Shown: positions 1 to 6,727, numbered from the stretch's first letter. The stretch is 18,027 nt of DNA from Thermoleophilaceae bacterium (GCA_013813135.1 JACCSF010000285.1:1-18027); one strand, 5' to 3'. Numbers and translations are program-made. The notes: generated by a model from the sequence alone, not told the origin.

Positions 1-2
1 AG

Positions 3-170
3 ACCCTGCAACGCGAGTGGGCCTACGCGCTCGAGTACGCCTCAAGCGATGCCCGTCGGGCATCGCTGCCACACTGGATACGCCACTACAACGAGCGCCG
101 CACCCACACAGCGCTCGGCAACCGACCACCGCTAGACCGCGTTCGGAACGTCCTCGGGCGCGACAGCTAG
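3..170 (+). CDS. IS481-type transposase, C-terminal end (5' part outside window)
   Basis: This open frame enters from the left window edge and stops at TAG 168-170, leaving 55 residues. The stretch HYNERRTHTALGNRPP followed by LDRVRN.LG.DS matches the end of the integrase-core (rve/DDE) domain of IS481-family transposases, where a YN..RPH.ALGGRPP motif closes the catalytic fold. The third acidic catalytic residue would lie upstream, outside the window. Whether the upstream gene is intact cannot be judged. The gene ends tail-to-tail with the minus-strand SCP2-like gene, overlapping it by 4 bases, and I see no terminal inverted repeat just after it. Confidence 0.8.
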   Translation, partial: TLQREWAYALEYASSDARRASLPHWIRHYNERRTHTALGNRPPLDRVRNVLGRDS

Positions 171-589
171 ACCTCGAGCAGCTTCATCACGCGCCGCGCC
201 AGCAGCGGGCTCCCGTCGATGCGGACCCGCCGCGCTGCCACGTTCGCCAGGGCGGCGCGACCGCGCTTGTCGGTCGGCTTCGGCAAGCCGCCCACGAGCG
301 GCGCGGTCGCCAGCTGGATCACGTCGGGCAGGGATCCCTCGATCACCAGGTCGGAGCTCCAGCGGCGTCCGTTGCCGTCCTCGACGAGCACCTCCACGTC
401 TCCGAAGTGGAGCCGCACAGGCGCGTAGTCTTCGTCGAAGCGGATCTCGACGCGCCCGCGCAGCTCGCGTGCGACCCGCGGCCGCTTGGCAGCGCCGCGC
501 TCGACCAGCGCCAGCAGCCCGGCCGCCACGCCGTTGGGCGCCTGGTGGCCCAGCTTGACGTCTGGTGGGCCTGTTCGGGGGTCTGCCAT
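167..589 (-). CDS. SCP2-like sterol/lipid-binding domain protein
   Basis: A 140-residue protein starting at ATG (complement of 587-589). From about residue 45 it shows the alternating strand pattern of the SCP2 fold: VEIRFDEDYAPVRLHFGD, then an acidic turn, WSSDLVIEGSLPDVIQLAT, a middle segment, and a final VRIDGSPLLARRVMKLL helix, which resembles the usual G.v.i.Gd..l...l..l ending of SCP2 domains. SCP2 domains bind hydrophobic ligands in the cytoplasm; the ligand here is unknown. No signal peptide or membrane segment is present. It follows the DivIVA-domain gene on the same strand after 57 bases, so co-transcription is possible, although a TAGCAT hexamer 11 nt before the ATG suggests its own promoter. 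The family call rests on pattern only and is moderate. Confidence 0.6.
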   Translation of the reverse strand: MADPRTGPPDVKLGHQAPNGVAAGLLALVERGAAKRPRVARELRGRVEIRFDEDYAPVRLHFGDVEVLVEDGNGRRWSSDLVIEGSLPDVIQLATAPLVGGLPKPTDKRGRAALANVAARRVRIDGSPLLARRVMKLLEV

Positions 590-600
590 GACAGCCGCGA

Positions 601-606
601 ATGCTA
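601..606 (-). promoter_or_regulatory. Putative -10 hexamer TAGCAT for the SCP2-like gene
   Basis: On the minus strand TAGCAT ends 11 nt before the ATG at 589, and there is no purine-rich Shine-Dalgarno between them. The spacing suits a very short or absent 5' leader. No convincing -35 hexamer is visible. Part of a pattern repeated at several genes here. Confidence 0.3.
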
Positions 607-646
607 GGCGCCCGGCGCGAGCACCTGGACTCGGCCCACTCGACCG

Positions 647-1471
647 TCAGTCGCGGTCGCGCTCCGGCGGGTCCTCCGAGCCGCCCGGGAGGGCCTCCAG
701 CTCGACTGTGTGGCCGGACTCCTCGTGGGAGGGGTCGTCGAGCGGCTCGTCGGCCACGGAGCCGAGGCGGAACGGCTGCGTCGGCTCATGGTCGTCCGGG
801 AGTGGCTCGCCCTCCGGATCCCCGGCGAGCGCGATCGTCTGCGGGTCGTCGCCGTGGGGGTCGGGATCCTCGCCCGGCGGAGCGGGCTCGTCGCCTAGCG
901 GAGCCGGCTCAGCGCCAAGCTCGACGGGCGCCTCCTCCGCCTCGGCGCCGGGCTCCACCGGCTCGGCGGTGCCGAGCTGCTCCGGAAGCTTCAGCCGGTC
1001 CATCGCATCGTCCGCGTTTCCAAGCACCTCGTCCGCGAGCTGGCGAATGTCCTCGATCAGGCGCTGGCGCTCGTCCCAGAGCGCGCGCGTGTCGACGATC
1101 ACCTGCTCGGCGTAGGCGTTGGCGTCGTGCCTGAGGATCTCCGCCTCGCGCTCGGCGCGCTGGAGCCGAGCGTCGGCCTGCCCGCGTGAGCGGGCCGTGA
1201 TGTCGTCGGCCGTCTCATGGGCGCGCTGGAGAATGCCCGCTGTCTCCTCGCCGAGCTCGCCGAGCGCCTTCTGCACCACCCCCTCGCGAGTCTGGCGCGA
1301 CTCGAGGTCCTCCACCACCGCGAGCAGCTCGGCTACGAAGTGGTCCACCGCGTGGCGGTCGTAGCCCCGCATCGCCAGCGGGAAGCTCACCTCGCGCAGC
1401 CGCTCGGAAGCGCTGGCCGGACGCTCGAAGCGCTGGGTTGAGGTTTCGTCCGTATTGGGGTCTGCTGCCAT
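647..1471 (-). CDS. DivIVA-domain coiled-coil protein with acidic tail
   Basis: The 274-residue protein begins at ATG (complement of 1469-1471). The open frame runs further upstream, but that extension is out-of-frame shadow of the repeat-protein gene. Residues about 25-60 carry the DivIVA signature REVSFPLAMRGYDRHAVDHF, the N-terminal module that in DivIVA/Wag31/GpsB proteins targets membranes of negative curvature. Residues 60-165 are rich in E, R, A and Q with heptad-like spacing, consistent with a coiled coil that would oligomerise. Residues 166-274 are a Pro/Glu/Asp-rich tail containing near-repeats such as LGAEPAPLGDEPAPPGEDP, probably disordered. Known DivIVA proteins organise poles, septa or envelope synthesis; which of these applies cannot be told. 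It sits 38 bases downstream of the repeat-protein gene on the same strand. It is not beside division genes, so it is probably an accessory DivIVA paralogue. Confidence 0.85.
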   Translation of the reverse strand: MAADPNTDETSTQRFERPASASERLREVSFPLAMRGYDRHAVDHFVAELLAVVEDLESRQTREGVVQKALGELGEETAGILQRAHETADDITARSRGQADARLQRAEREAEILRHDANAYAEQVIVDTRALWDERQRLIEDIRQLADEVLGNADDAMDRLKLPEQLGTAEPVEPGAEAEEAPVELGAEPAPLGDEPAPPGEDPDPHGDDPQTIALAGDPEGEPLPDDHEPTQPFRLGSVADEPLDDPSHEESGHTVELEALPGGSEDPPERDRD

Positions 1472-1509
1472 TCCCGCAGTATGCCCCTCGGGTCGGGCGG
1501 TTGCACCTG

Positions 1510-1971
1510 CTAGCAGGAGAACGCACTGCCGACGAGGGTGATCCGGTACGGGCCCTTGCGCAGCCGCAGCCGGCCGATGCTGTCGTTGTTCAGCACGCTG
1601 AAGGTGCCGGGACAGCTCCTGCCCGCCGGGTACCGGCCGCTGCCGCCGCCGTTGGGCACGGGTGGGCCCGCAAGCTCCTTGATGCGGAAGCCGACGTTGC
1701 GACCGCCGCGCATGAACGAGCCCGTCTCCGGATCGATGAACCACGGGGCGGGCAGGATGCCGTCGAAGTCCGCCAGGAAGCGCGACAGGTAGGCCGATGC
1801 CTGGGAGCACGTGATTCTGCCCACGGAGAGCAGCGTGACCAGGTAGTGCCCTCCGGGATGGCAGGTGCCGATGTGGTCGTTGTGGAGCACCTGGAAAGTG
1901 CCGGGACAGATCGTGCCGACCGGATGGTGACCGCCGCCGCCACCGCCACCTCCGCGAGCCCTCTCGCGCAT
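1510..1971 (-). CDS. Cys-framed CPGTF-repeat protein of unknown function
   Basis: A 153-residue protein from ATG (complement of 1969-1971). Residues 7-14 are eight glycines. Unit 1 opens at C22 (CPGTFQVLHNDHIG) and closes at C55; unit 2 opens at C120 (CPGTFSVLNNDSIG) and closes at C153, the last residue. Both units span 33 residues from Cys to Cys, and each is preceded by a Gly-rich linker and P.G..C. Between them lies a linker with FLADFDGILPAPWFIDP and VGFRIKE. Paired cysteines suggest an extracytoplasmic disulfide-bonded fold, but no signal peptide or transmembrane segment is visible, and in-frame extension upstream reaches a TAA with no alternative start. I recall similar CPGTF.VLHND.IG proteins in Solirubrobacterales as hypothetical proteins; no function is known to me. 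It precedes the DivIVA-domain gene on the same strand. Confidence 0.7.
   Translation of the reverse strand: MRERARGGGGGGGGHHPVGTICPGTFQVLHNDHIGTCHPGGHYLVTLLSVGRITCSQASAYLSRFLADFDGILPAPWFIDPETGSFMRGGRNVGFRIKELAGPPVPNGGGSGRYPAGRSCPGTFSVLNNDSIGRLRLRKGPYRITLVGSAFSC
1604..1909 (-). repeat. Tandem duplication inside the CPGTF-repeat gene
   Basis: The 12-mer GTGCCGGGACAG occurs at 1604-1615 and 1898-1909, exactly 294 bases (98 codons) apart, encoding the CPGTF start of the two protein units. The match extends imperfectly on both sides. This DNA-level similarity indicates an internal duplication; unit 2 retains only the N-terminal half of the longer unit 1. Confidence 0.6.
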
Positions 1972-2042
1972 GGCGGGCGACGATACCGCTGGCGGCCCGG
2001 CGCGGCGCGCGGCCCACCGCGGAAATCCGATCCAGGTTTACC

Positions 2043-2064
2043 TAACATCGATTATCGAGCGTTA
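2043..2064. promoter_or_regulatory. AT-rich dyad, possible operator or promoter of the CPGTF-repeat gene
   Basis: TAAC (2043-2046) and GTTA (2061-2064) flank the near-perfect palindrome TCGATTATCGA (2048-2058). The patch is strikingly AT-rich for this genome and sits about 72-93 bases upstream of the repeat-protein start and just beyond the cupin stop. On the minus strand it contains GATAAT and TAGGTA, either of which could serve as a -10. No binding protein can be named. Confidence 0.3.
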
Positions 2065-2085
2065 CCTCAGCGAGTCCGCGACGAA

Positions 2086-2547
2086 TCAGTCGTCGCCCCC
2101 GCGCAGGCCGGGCACGTCGAGCCCGGGGTCCTCCGGCGTCAGCCCGGGCGCGTAGTCGCGCACCCAGAACGTGCCGTCCTCGAGCATCTCGTTGATCTCG
2201 GGCGCCCTCATGGTGCTCACGATCAGGACCCGCGCCGGCTCGTCGGTGTTGTTGTCCAGCCGGTGAGCGCCCTCGCGGCCGGCCGGGCAGGCGGCCACTT
2301 CGCCGGGCTCCAGCGCGCGGCCGGTCCCGTCCGGCCCCGTCAGCGTCGGCCGCCCGGCCAGGACGATCAGCAGCTCCTCGTTCGCGTAGTGGGCGTGCAG
2401 CGGGAACGTGGCCGCGCCCGGAGGCAGCTCGAACAGCGACGCGCCCAGGTCGCGCGCCCCGGCCTGGCGCCCCAGGCGCGCCCGGCGCCACCGGAAGGGC
2501 GGCTCGTCGCGCTCCGCGTCCCACTCCGGCTCGAACAGGTTGGGCAT
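2086..2547 (-). CDS. Single-domain cupin protein
   Basis: A 153-residue protein starting at ATG (complement of 2545-2547), chosen over a longer frame that would run antisense across pdxH. The first cupin motif is FPLHAHYANEELLIVLAG, giving His-x-His and the downstream Glu as metal ligands; the second is GEVAACPAGREGAHRLDNN, giving the third His. All four usual ligands are therefore present, so a metal-binding cupin is expected. Small stand-alone cupins range from sugar isomerases and dioxygenases to ligand-binding proteins, and nothing here narrows the substrate. The C-terminal 45 residues (TMRAPEINEMLEDGTFWVRD onward) lie outside the barrel. It is divergent from pdxH with only 28 bases between start codons. 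Confidence 0.85.
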   Translation of the reverse strand: MPNLFEPEWDAERDEPPFRWRRARLGRQAGARDLGASLFELPPGAATFPLHAHYANEELLIVLAGRPTLTGPDGTGRALEPGEVAACPAGREGAHRLDNNTDEPARVLIVSTMRAPEINEMLEDGTFWVRDYAPGLTPEDPGLDVPGLRGGDD

Positions 2548-2557
2548 CGCGGGAGGA

Positions 2558-2567
2558 AGGCTACGCT
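2558..2567. promoter_or_regulatory. Overlapping divergent -10 hexamers for the cupin gene and pdxH
   Basis: The sequence AGGCTACGCT holds TACGCT on the plus strand (2562-2567), 8 nt before the pdxH GTG, and TAGCCT on the minus strand (2558-2563), 10 nt before the cupin ATG. The two share the central TA. Neither start has a Shine-Dalgarno. If both are real, the transcription units would exclude each other at the promoter. Confidence 0.35.
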
Positions 2568-2575
2568 GCCGCGTC

Positions 2576-3193
2576 GTGAGCGAAATCAGCGATCGAGCCC
2601 TGACCGAGCGGGACCTCGATCCCGACCCGGGAGCGCTGTTCGGTCGCTGGTTCGAGGAGGCCGGCGCGCACGGGGCCTTCGAGCCCGATGCCGTCGCCCT
2701 CGCCACCGCCACGCCGGACGGCCGGCCGTCGGCGCGGATGGTGCTCAGCAAGGGGTACGACGAGGGCGGGATCGTGTTCTTCACGAACTACGGCAGTCGC
2801 AAGGCCGGCGAGCTCGAGGCCAACCCGCATGCCGCGCTGCTGTTCCACTGGCCCGAGTTGGGCCGCCAGGTGCGCATCGAGGGAGCCGTGCGCCGCGTGC
2901 CCCGCGCCGAGACAGAGGCCTACGCGCGCAGCCGCTCGCGCCAGAGCCAGCTGAGCGCACTGGCCTCGCCTCAGAGCCGCCCCGTCGCCGGCCGGGAGTG
3001 GCTCGAGCAGCGCGTGGCCGAGCTCGATCGCGAGCACGCCGACACCGAGCTCCCGGTGCGCGAGGACTGGGGCGGCTACCGCCTCTCGCCCTCGGCGTGG
3101 GAGTTCTGGCAGCACCGCCCCAACCGCCTGCACGACCGCTTCCGCTACCTGCCCGAGGGCGAGGCCTGGCGGATCGAACGGCTCGGCCCCTAG
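2576..3193 (+). CDS. pdxH: Pyridoxamine/pyridoxine 5'-phosphate oxidase
   Basis: A 205-residue FMN enzyme that oxidises pyridoxine or pyridoxamine 5'-phosphate to pyridoxal 5'-phosphate, the last step of PLP salvage. The start is GTG 2576; the frame continues upstream only into the divergent cupin gene. The PNPOx split-barrel core is clear: ARMVLSKGYDEGGIVFFTNY, SRKAGELEANPHAALLFHW, then RQVRIEGAVRRV, which together form the FMN site. The C-terminal dimerisation/substrate segment is EFWQHRPNRLHDRFRYL, the family hallmark, and the protein ends in ERLGP as full-length members do. Length matches the family (about 200-230). The gene appears intact and single; the transposase scrap begins right after its stop. 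Confidence 0.95.
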   Translation: MSEISDRALTERDLDPDPGALFGRWFEEAGAHGAFEPDAVALATATPDGRPSARMVLSKGYDEGGIVFFTNYGSRKAGELEANPHAALLFHWPELGRQVRIEGAVRRVPRAETEAYARSRSRQSQLSALASPQSRPVAGREWLEQRVAELDREHADTELPVREDWGGYRLSPSAWEFWQHRPNRLHDRFRYLPEGEAWRIERLGP

Positions 3194-3194
3194 G

Positions 3195-3332
3195 ACGACC
3201 TACCACGCCTCCTGGCTCAACCAGATCGAGATCTACTTCTCGATCCTCCAATGGAACTTCACCCGCCGCGACCTCGACGCCCTGATGGCGCGCCTGGCCG
3301 AGCGCGAGCCCAAGCTGCGACTCGCCGCCTGA
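3195..3332 (+). pseudogene. IS630-type transposase C-terminal remnant
   Basis: Immediately after the pdxH stop, frame 3 reads TTYHASWLNQIEIYFSILQ, then WNFTRRDLDALMARLAE and ends LRLAA at TGA 3330-3332. The HASWLNQIE.YFSILQ motif is the conserved C-terminal part of IS630-family DDE transposases, just before and around the last catalytic Glu. Only about 45 codons remain, with no start codon and none of the upstream DDE domain, so this is a dead fragment. No inverted repeats or target duplication are recognisable. Confidence 0.8.
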
Positions 3333-3380
3333 GCGCGGACCTGCTAGAAGCGCCCGCACGCCGCGAAGGGCAATCTGACG

Positions 3381-3782
3381 ATGAAGGCGGATGCGCAGAC
3401 GGAGGCCGCGATGGTCGGCATGCTCGACAGCTTCTGCTACGCATTCCAAGCGCGCGACGCCGAAGCCGTGATGCGGCTCTTCGCGCCGGATCCCGACGTC
3501 GTGGTGGTCACATCCGAGGAATCCCTCCTTCGGGGACCCGACGAGCTGCAGGCCTTCCTCCGAGCCTACGCGCAGGGGCCCACCACCTACTCCTGGACCT
3601 GGGACCGCCTGGAGGTCTCCACCGCTGACGCCGTGGCCTGGCTCCTAGCGGAGGGAACCGAGACCGCCGCCACCCACGCCGGGGACCACAAGCACCCCTA
3701 CCGCATGACCATGGTCTGCGAGAAGCGCGACGCGCAATGGCTCCTGCTGCAGGTCCACGGCTCCTCACCACACCACGGATAA
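3381..3782 (+). CDS. SnoaL-like / NTF2-fold protein
   Basis: A 133-residue protein starting at ATG 3381. It has the layout of stand-alone SnoaL-like (NTF2-fold) proteins: an N-terminal helix followed by FCYAFQARDAEAVMRLFAPD, then DVVVVTSEESLLRGPDELQAFL, and late strands DAVAWLLAEGTETA, PYRMTMVCEKRDAQWLLLQVH. Members form alpha-beta cone dimers and act as isomerases, cyclases, dehydratases or unknown binding proteins; the catalytic residues differ between subfamilies and none can be assigned here. It is cytoplasmic, with no signal. It lies alone between a transposase remnant and a convergent gene. A TAGAAG at 3346-3351 could be its -10, giving a leader of roughly 20-25 nt. Confidence 0.8.
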   Translation: MKADAQTEAAMVGMLDSFCYAFQARDAEAVMRLFAPDPDVVVVTSEESLLRGPDELQAFLRAYAQGPTTYSWTWDRLEVSTADAVAWLLAEGTETAATHAGDHKHPYRMTMVCEKRDAQWLLLQVHGSSPHHG

Positions 3783-3798
3783 GCAGCGTCGACCCCGA

Positions 3799-3826
3799 GA
3801 TCGACCCGCGACGGCCGGGTCTGATC
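3799..3826. terminator. Hairpin between convergent genes, possible bidirectional terminator
   Basis: GATCGACCCG (3799-3808) pairs with CGGGTC-T-GATC (3816-3826), a 10-bp stem with one bulged T and a 7-nt loop. It lies 17 bases after the SnoaL-like stop and before the end of the convergent lipocalin-like gene. There is no U-tract on either side, so termination efficiency is uncertain. Confidence 0.4.
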
Positions 3827-3850
3827 AGAGCGAACTAACGGACGGAGGTA

Positions 3851-4818
3851 CTAGCCGTCCGGGAAGGGCTGGATCGACATGCCGTGGTCGCGCTCGCGCA
3901 TCCCGAGCTCGTACGCCGCGCCGCCCTGCACCACCAGCTCGAGGGGAGCCCCGCCGTCGCGCTCCACCTGCACGCTCATGTCGGCGATCGAGCAGTTGAC
4001 GGTGTTGTGCTCCGGCCCGTCGGGGTCCGCGTAGACCCAGCCGACGAAGTCCTTGCGCGGCGCCGCCACGCTGCCGCGGACGCGCAGTCCCTTGCCGGTC
4101 AGGAGAAAGGCGCAGCGGTCCGGAGCCTCGTGCACCTCGACCTTGCGGCCGGGCCCACCGAGGGCGTGTCGGCGGCCCCCCAGCGAGAGGGCGCCGCTCG
4201 CGACCCAAGGCGTCGTGACGCGGCCGAGCTTGACCTTGCCCAGCGCGGCATCCAGCCAGTCGCCGCTGTCGGTCAGCCCATGCAGCCAGATCCACCGCTC
4301 GGCGTGCCGGGTGCCCCAGTTGTGGCCGATCACGCCGCGCCACCCGTCGACCAGCAGCGTCCGGCCGTCCACGCGGAGCGACCCCTCGAAGCGGGCCGCC
4401 GGGAGCGGGCTGAGCAGCTTGGTGCGCGGCAGCCGCGCGCGGTACATCCAGGCCCGTGGCAGGTGAAACGTGGCGGCTCGGAGGTGGCGAAGCGCAAATC
4501 CCATTCCGCGCCGTCGACCGTTCCCACCGCGGCGCCCGCGCGCAGGGATGCCTCCCCCACCCTGATCCAGTCGCCGCCGCCGGCGCTCGGTGCCGGCGTG
4601 GTCTCCTTGTGCGCGCGCGGCGCCTGGGCGGAGCCGTCGAAGAGCGTGACCCAGAGCGAGCCGTTCGGGAGCGCTCCCGGGCGCTTGTGCACCGTGTAGC
4701 GGATCCAGGCGCCGAGCCGCTCGCTCGGGTGGCAGGCCTTGATGTAGAAGCTCTCGTGGTGCCCCGCCTCGACGGGCACCGCGGGAAAGCGGGCCTCGGT
4801 GGGATCCGGTGGCGCCAC
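3851..4818 (-). pseudogene. Lipocalin-like (AttH/CrtC/tocopherol-cyclase-like) protein, one frameshift
   Basis: Two overlapping minus-strand frames make up one protein of about 320 residues. The N-terminal part starts at GTG 4818 and reads HHESFYIKACHPSERLGAWI through LRFATSEPP; the C-terminal part continues in the -1 frame as FHLPRAWMYRARLPRTKLLS, then VIGHNWGTRHAERWIWLHG and ends SIQPFPDG. The switch falls at the TTT run of the coding strand (4466-4468): restoring one T would give SEPPRFHLPRAWMYRA without a gap. The ESFY.KA.HPS....WIRYT opening and the HNWG..HAERW.W motif resemble uncharacterised actinobacterial proteins built from two lipocalin-like barrels. Function is unknown, probably binding or converting a hydrophobic ligand. 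Both halves are otherwise intact, so the lesion is recent or a sequencing indel. It is divergent from the SDR gene. Confidence 0.7.
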
Positions 4819-4828
4819 GGACGGGCAG

Positions 4829-4849
4829 AGCCTACCCGGGTGCTAGAAA
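4829..4849. promoter_or_regulatory. Divergent -10-like hexamers between the lipocalin-like and SDR genes
   Basis: On the minus strand TAGGCT (complement of 4829-4834) ends 10 nt before the lipocalin-like GTG at 4818. On the plus strand TAGAAA (4844-4849) ends 7 nt before the SDR ATG at 4857. The two starts are separated by only 38 bases and neither has a Shine-Dalgarno, so both transcripts would be leaderless or nearly so. Confidence 0.35.
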
Positions 4850-4856
4850 CCCGCGC

Positions 4857-5549
4857 ATGCCCGACTCACCAGCCCTCGTCATCACCGGCGCCAGCACCGG
4901 CATCGGCGCCGCCACGGCTCGCAGGGCGGTGGAGTTCGGCTACCGGGTCGTGCTCGCCGCCCGCTCCCAGGACAAGCTGGAGGCGCTCGCGGAGGAGCTC
5001 GGCGGGCCCGAGCGGGCGATCGCCGCGCGCTGCGACGTGACCAGCTGGGAGGAGCAGCAGGCCCTCGTCGCGACCACGCTGGACCGCTTCGGCCGGCTCG
5101 ACGCCTTCTTCGCCAATGCCGGCTTTGGGGCCAAGCGCGGCTTCCTCGAGGAGACGGTCGAGCACTGGAAGGCGATGATCGACACGAACGTGCTGGGCGC
5201 CGCTCTCTCGATCCGCGCCAGCCTCCCCCACTTCCGCGAGCAGAACTCGGGCCACATGCTGCTGACCAGCTCGATCGCCGGCCGCCGCGTGCTGCCCGGC
5301 TCGCTCTACTCGTGCACCAAGCACGCGGTTACCGCCATGGGCGAGGCGCTGCGCCAGGAGATCCACGAGGCGGACATCAAGGTCACCCTGATCGAGCCGG
5401 GCGCGGTCGACACCCCGTTCTTCGACGCTCGCCCCACCAACGCGCTCGAGCCCGACGACATTGCCCGCGCAGTGCTGTTCGCGCTCACCCAGCCCCCGCA
5501 AGTGGATGTCAACGAGATCCTGGTCCGGCCGATCCACCAGCCCGGGTAG
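4857..5549 (+). CDS. Short-chain dehydrogenase/reductase, YdfG-like
   Basis: A 230-residue classical SDR starting at ATG 4857. The Rossmann dinucleotide motif TGASTGIGAATAR lies at residues 9-21. It is followed by AARS after strand 2 (an Arg there usually favours NADP(H)), CDVTS, and FANAGFG as the NNAG equivalent. The catalytic Ser is in LLTSSIAGRR and the Tyr/Lys pair in SLYSCTKHAV (YxxxK), so the tetrad is complete. The C-terminal VNEILVRPIHQP is typical of the YdfG-like group that oxidises small 3-hydroxy acids or reduces carbonyls, but the substrate cannot be fixed from sequence. It is followed on the same strand by dinB after 61 bases. Confidence 0.9.
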   Translation: MPDSPALVITGASTGIGAATARRAVEFGYRVVLAARSQDKLEALAEELGGPERAIAARCDVTSWEEQQALVATTLDRFGRLDAFFANAGFGAKRGFLEETVEHWKAMIDTNVLGAALSIRASLPHFREQNSGHMLLTSSIAGRRVLPGSLYSCTKHAVTAMGEALRQEIHEADIKVTLIEPGAVDTPFFDARPTNALEPDDIARAVLFALTQPPQVDVNEILVRPIHQPG

Positions 5550-5596
5550 CGCGCCCCCTTGCGGGGACGGGGTGCTGTGCCGTCGAGACCGGCGGC

Positions 5597-5602
5597 TACG
5601 CT
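5597..5602 (+). promoter_or_regulatory. Putative -10 hexamer TACGCT for dinB
   Basis: TACGCT ends 8 nt before the dinB GTG at 5611, the same hexamer and the same spacing as at pdxH. No Shine-Dalgarno and no recognisable SOS operator are present in the 61-base gap after the SDR gene. Confidence 0.3.
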
Positions 5603-5610
5603 CGGCCTGA

Positions 5611-6684
5611 GTGAGCGCCGATACGCCCCGCTGCTACGGACATCTGGACATGGACGCTTTCTACGTGAGCGTCGAGCTGCAGCGCCGGCCCGAGCTGCGC
5701 GGCAAGCCGGTGGTGGTCGCCGGAAGCGGCCCGCGCGCCGTGGTCACCACGGCGAGCTACGAGGCGCGCCGCTTCGGCGTCTTCTCCGCTACGCCGGCCG
5801 AGCGCGCCCGGCGCGCCTGCCCGGACGCGATCTTCATCACGCCTGACTTCGACGCCTACCGCGAGCGCTCGCGCGAGGTGATGGACATCCTGCGCAGCCA
5901 CGTCGAGCGGGTCGAGGTCGTCGGCCTCGATGAGGCTTACCTCGACCTGACCGGCTTCGAGCGCCCGCGTGCCGCCGCGCGCCGCGTCAAGGCAGCCGTG
6001 ACGGAGGCCAGCGGCCTGGGCTGCTCGGTCGGCATCGGGCCGAGCAAGCTGGTGGCGAAGGTGGCGTCGGATGCGGAGAAGCCCGACGGCTTCGTCGTGC
6101 TCAACGCCGAGGAGGCGTGCGACCGCTTCGCCGGTTCCCCGCCGGGCCTGCTGCCCGGCATCGGCCCCAAGACGGCCGAGCGGCTCGAGCGCCAGGGCAT
6201 CGCGACGCTGGGGGCGCTCGCAACCACGTCGGACGAGCTGCTGAGCGAGTGGTTCGGCGCTCGCCTGGGGCCATGGCTGGGCCGCCTCGCACGCTTTGAG
6301 GACGACCGCGGGATCGAGACGGTGCGCTTCGCCAAGTCGGAGTCGCGCGAGACCACGTTCGACCAGGACCTGACCGGCCTCGGCGAGCTCGAGCCGCAGC
6401 TGCGGCGCCTGAGCGAGCAGCTCTGCGCCACGCTGGAGCGCCAAGATCGGCGCGGGCGCACGATCGGCATAAAGGTCCGCTACGACGACTTCTCCACCGT
6501 CACGAGGGCGCGTTCGGTCCCCGCGGCGATGAATGAACTGGACGCGGTCTGGGCGGTCGCCGTCGACCTCCTGCGCCGCCTCGACCCACCGCGGCCGGTG
6601 CGTCTGATCGGCGTGCGCGTGGCGGGCCTCGACGAGGAGCAGGCGGGCGTCGTCGCGGCGGACCAGCTCACGCTCTCGCTATAG
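5611..6684 (+). CDS. dinB: DNA polymerase IV (Y-family translesion polymerase)
   Basis: A 357-residue Y-family polymerase starting at GTG 5611. The palm motif GHLDMDAFYVSVE supplies the first catalytic Asp; the second acidic cluster is VVGLDEAYLDLTG (Asp-Glu). The fingers region GKPVVVAG, VVTTASYEARRFGV, and the SVGIGPSKLVAKVASDAEKP block are all standard. The helix-hairpin-helix thumb LLPGIGPKTAERLERQGIAT follows, then the little-finger domain from about residue 240. The last residues, QLTLSL, resemble the C-terminal beta-clamp binding peptide QL.LF. All key residues for activity are present. It copies past lesions with low fidelity. Length is within the usual 340-400. Confidence 0.95.
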   Translation: MSADTPRCYGHLDMDAFYVSVELQRRPELRGKPVVVAGSGPRAVVTTASYEARRFGVFSATPAERARRACPDAIFITPDFDAYRERSREVMDILRSHVERVEVVGLDEAYLDLTGFERPRAAARRVKAAVTEASGLGCSVGIGPSKLVAKVASDAEKPDGFVVLNAEEACDRFAGSPPGLLPGIGPKTAERLERQGIATLGALATTSDELLSEWFGARLGPWLGRLARFEDDRGIETVRFAKSESRETTFDQDLTGLGELEPQLRRLSEQLCATLERQDRRGRTIGIKVRYDDFSTVTRARSVPAAMNELDAVWAVAVDLLRRLDPPRPVRLIGVRVAGLDEEQAGVVAADQLTLSL

Positions 6685-6727
6685 GTCCAGTCCAGTGCCT
6701 CGCTGAAGGCGCGCCGCCCATAGGGCG

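Noticed and set aside
3839..3861. A CGGACGG/CCGTCCG hairpin over the end of the lipocalin-like gene
   Set aside because: It has a 7-bp stem with a 9-nt loop and overlaps the stop codon. The longer hairpin at 3799-3826 is the better terminator candidate.
5550..5610. An SOS (LexA) box before dinB
   Set aside because: No GAAC-N4-GTTC or CTGT-N8-ACAG type palindrome is present. The short CCCC-TTGC-GGGG stem at 5555-5566 is too weak to call a terminator.
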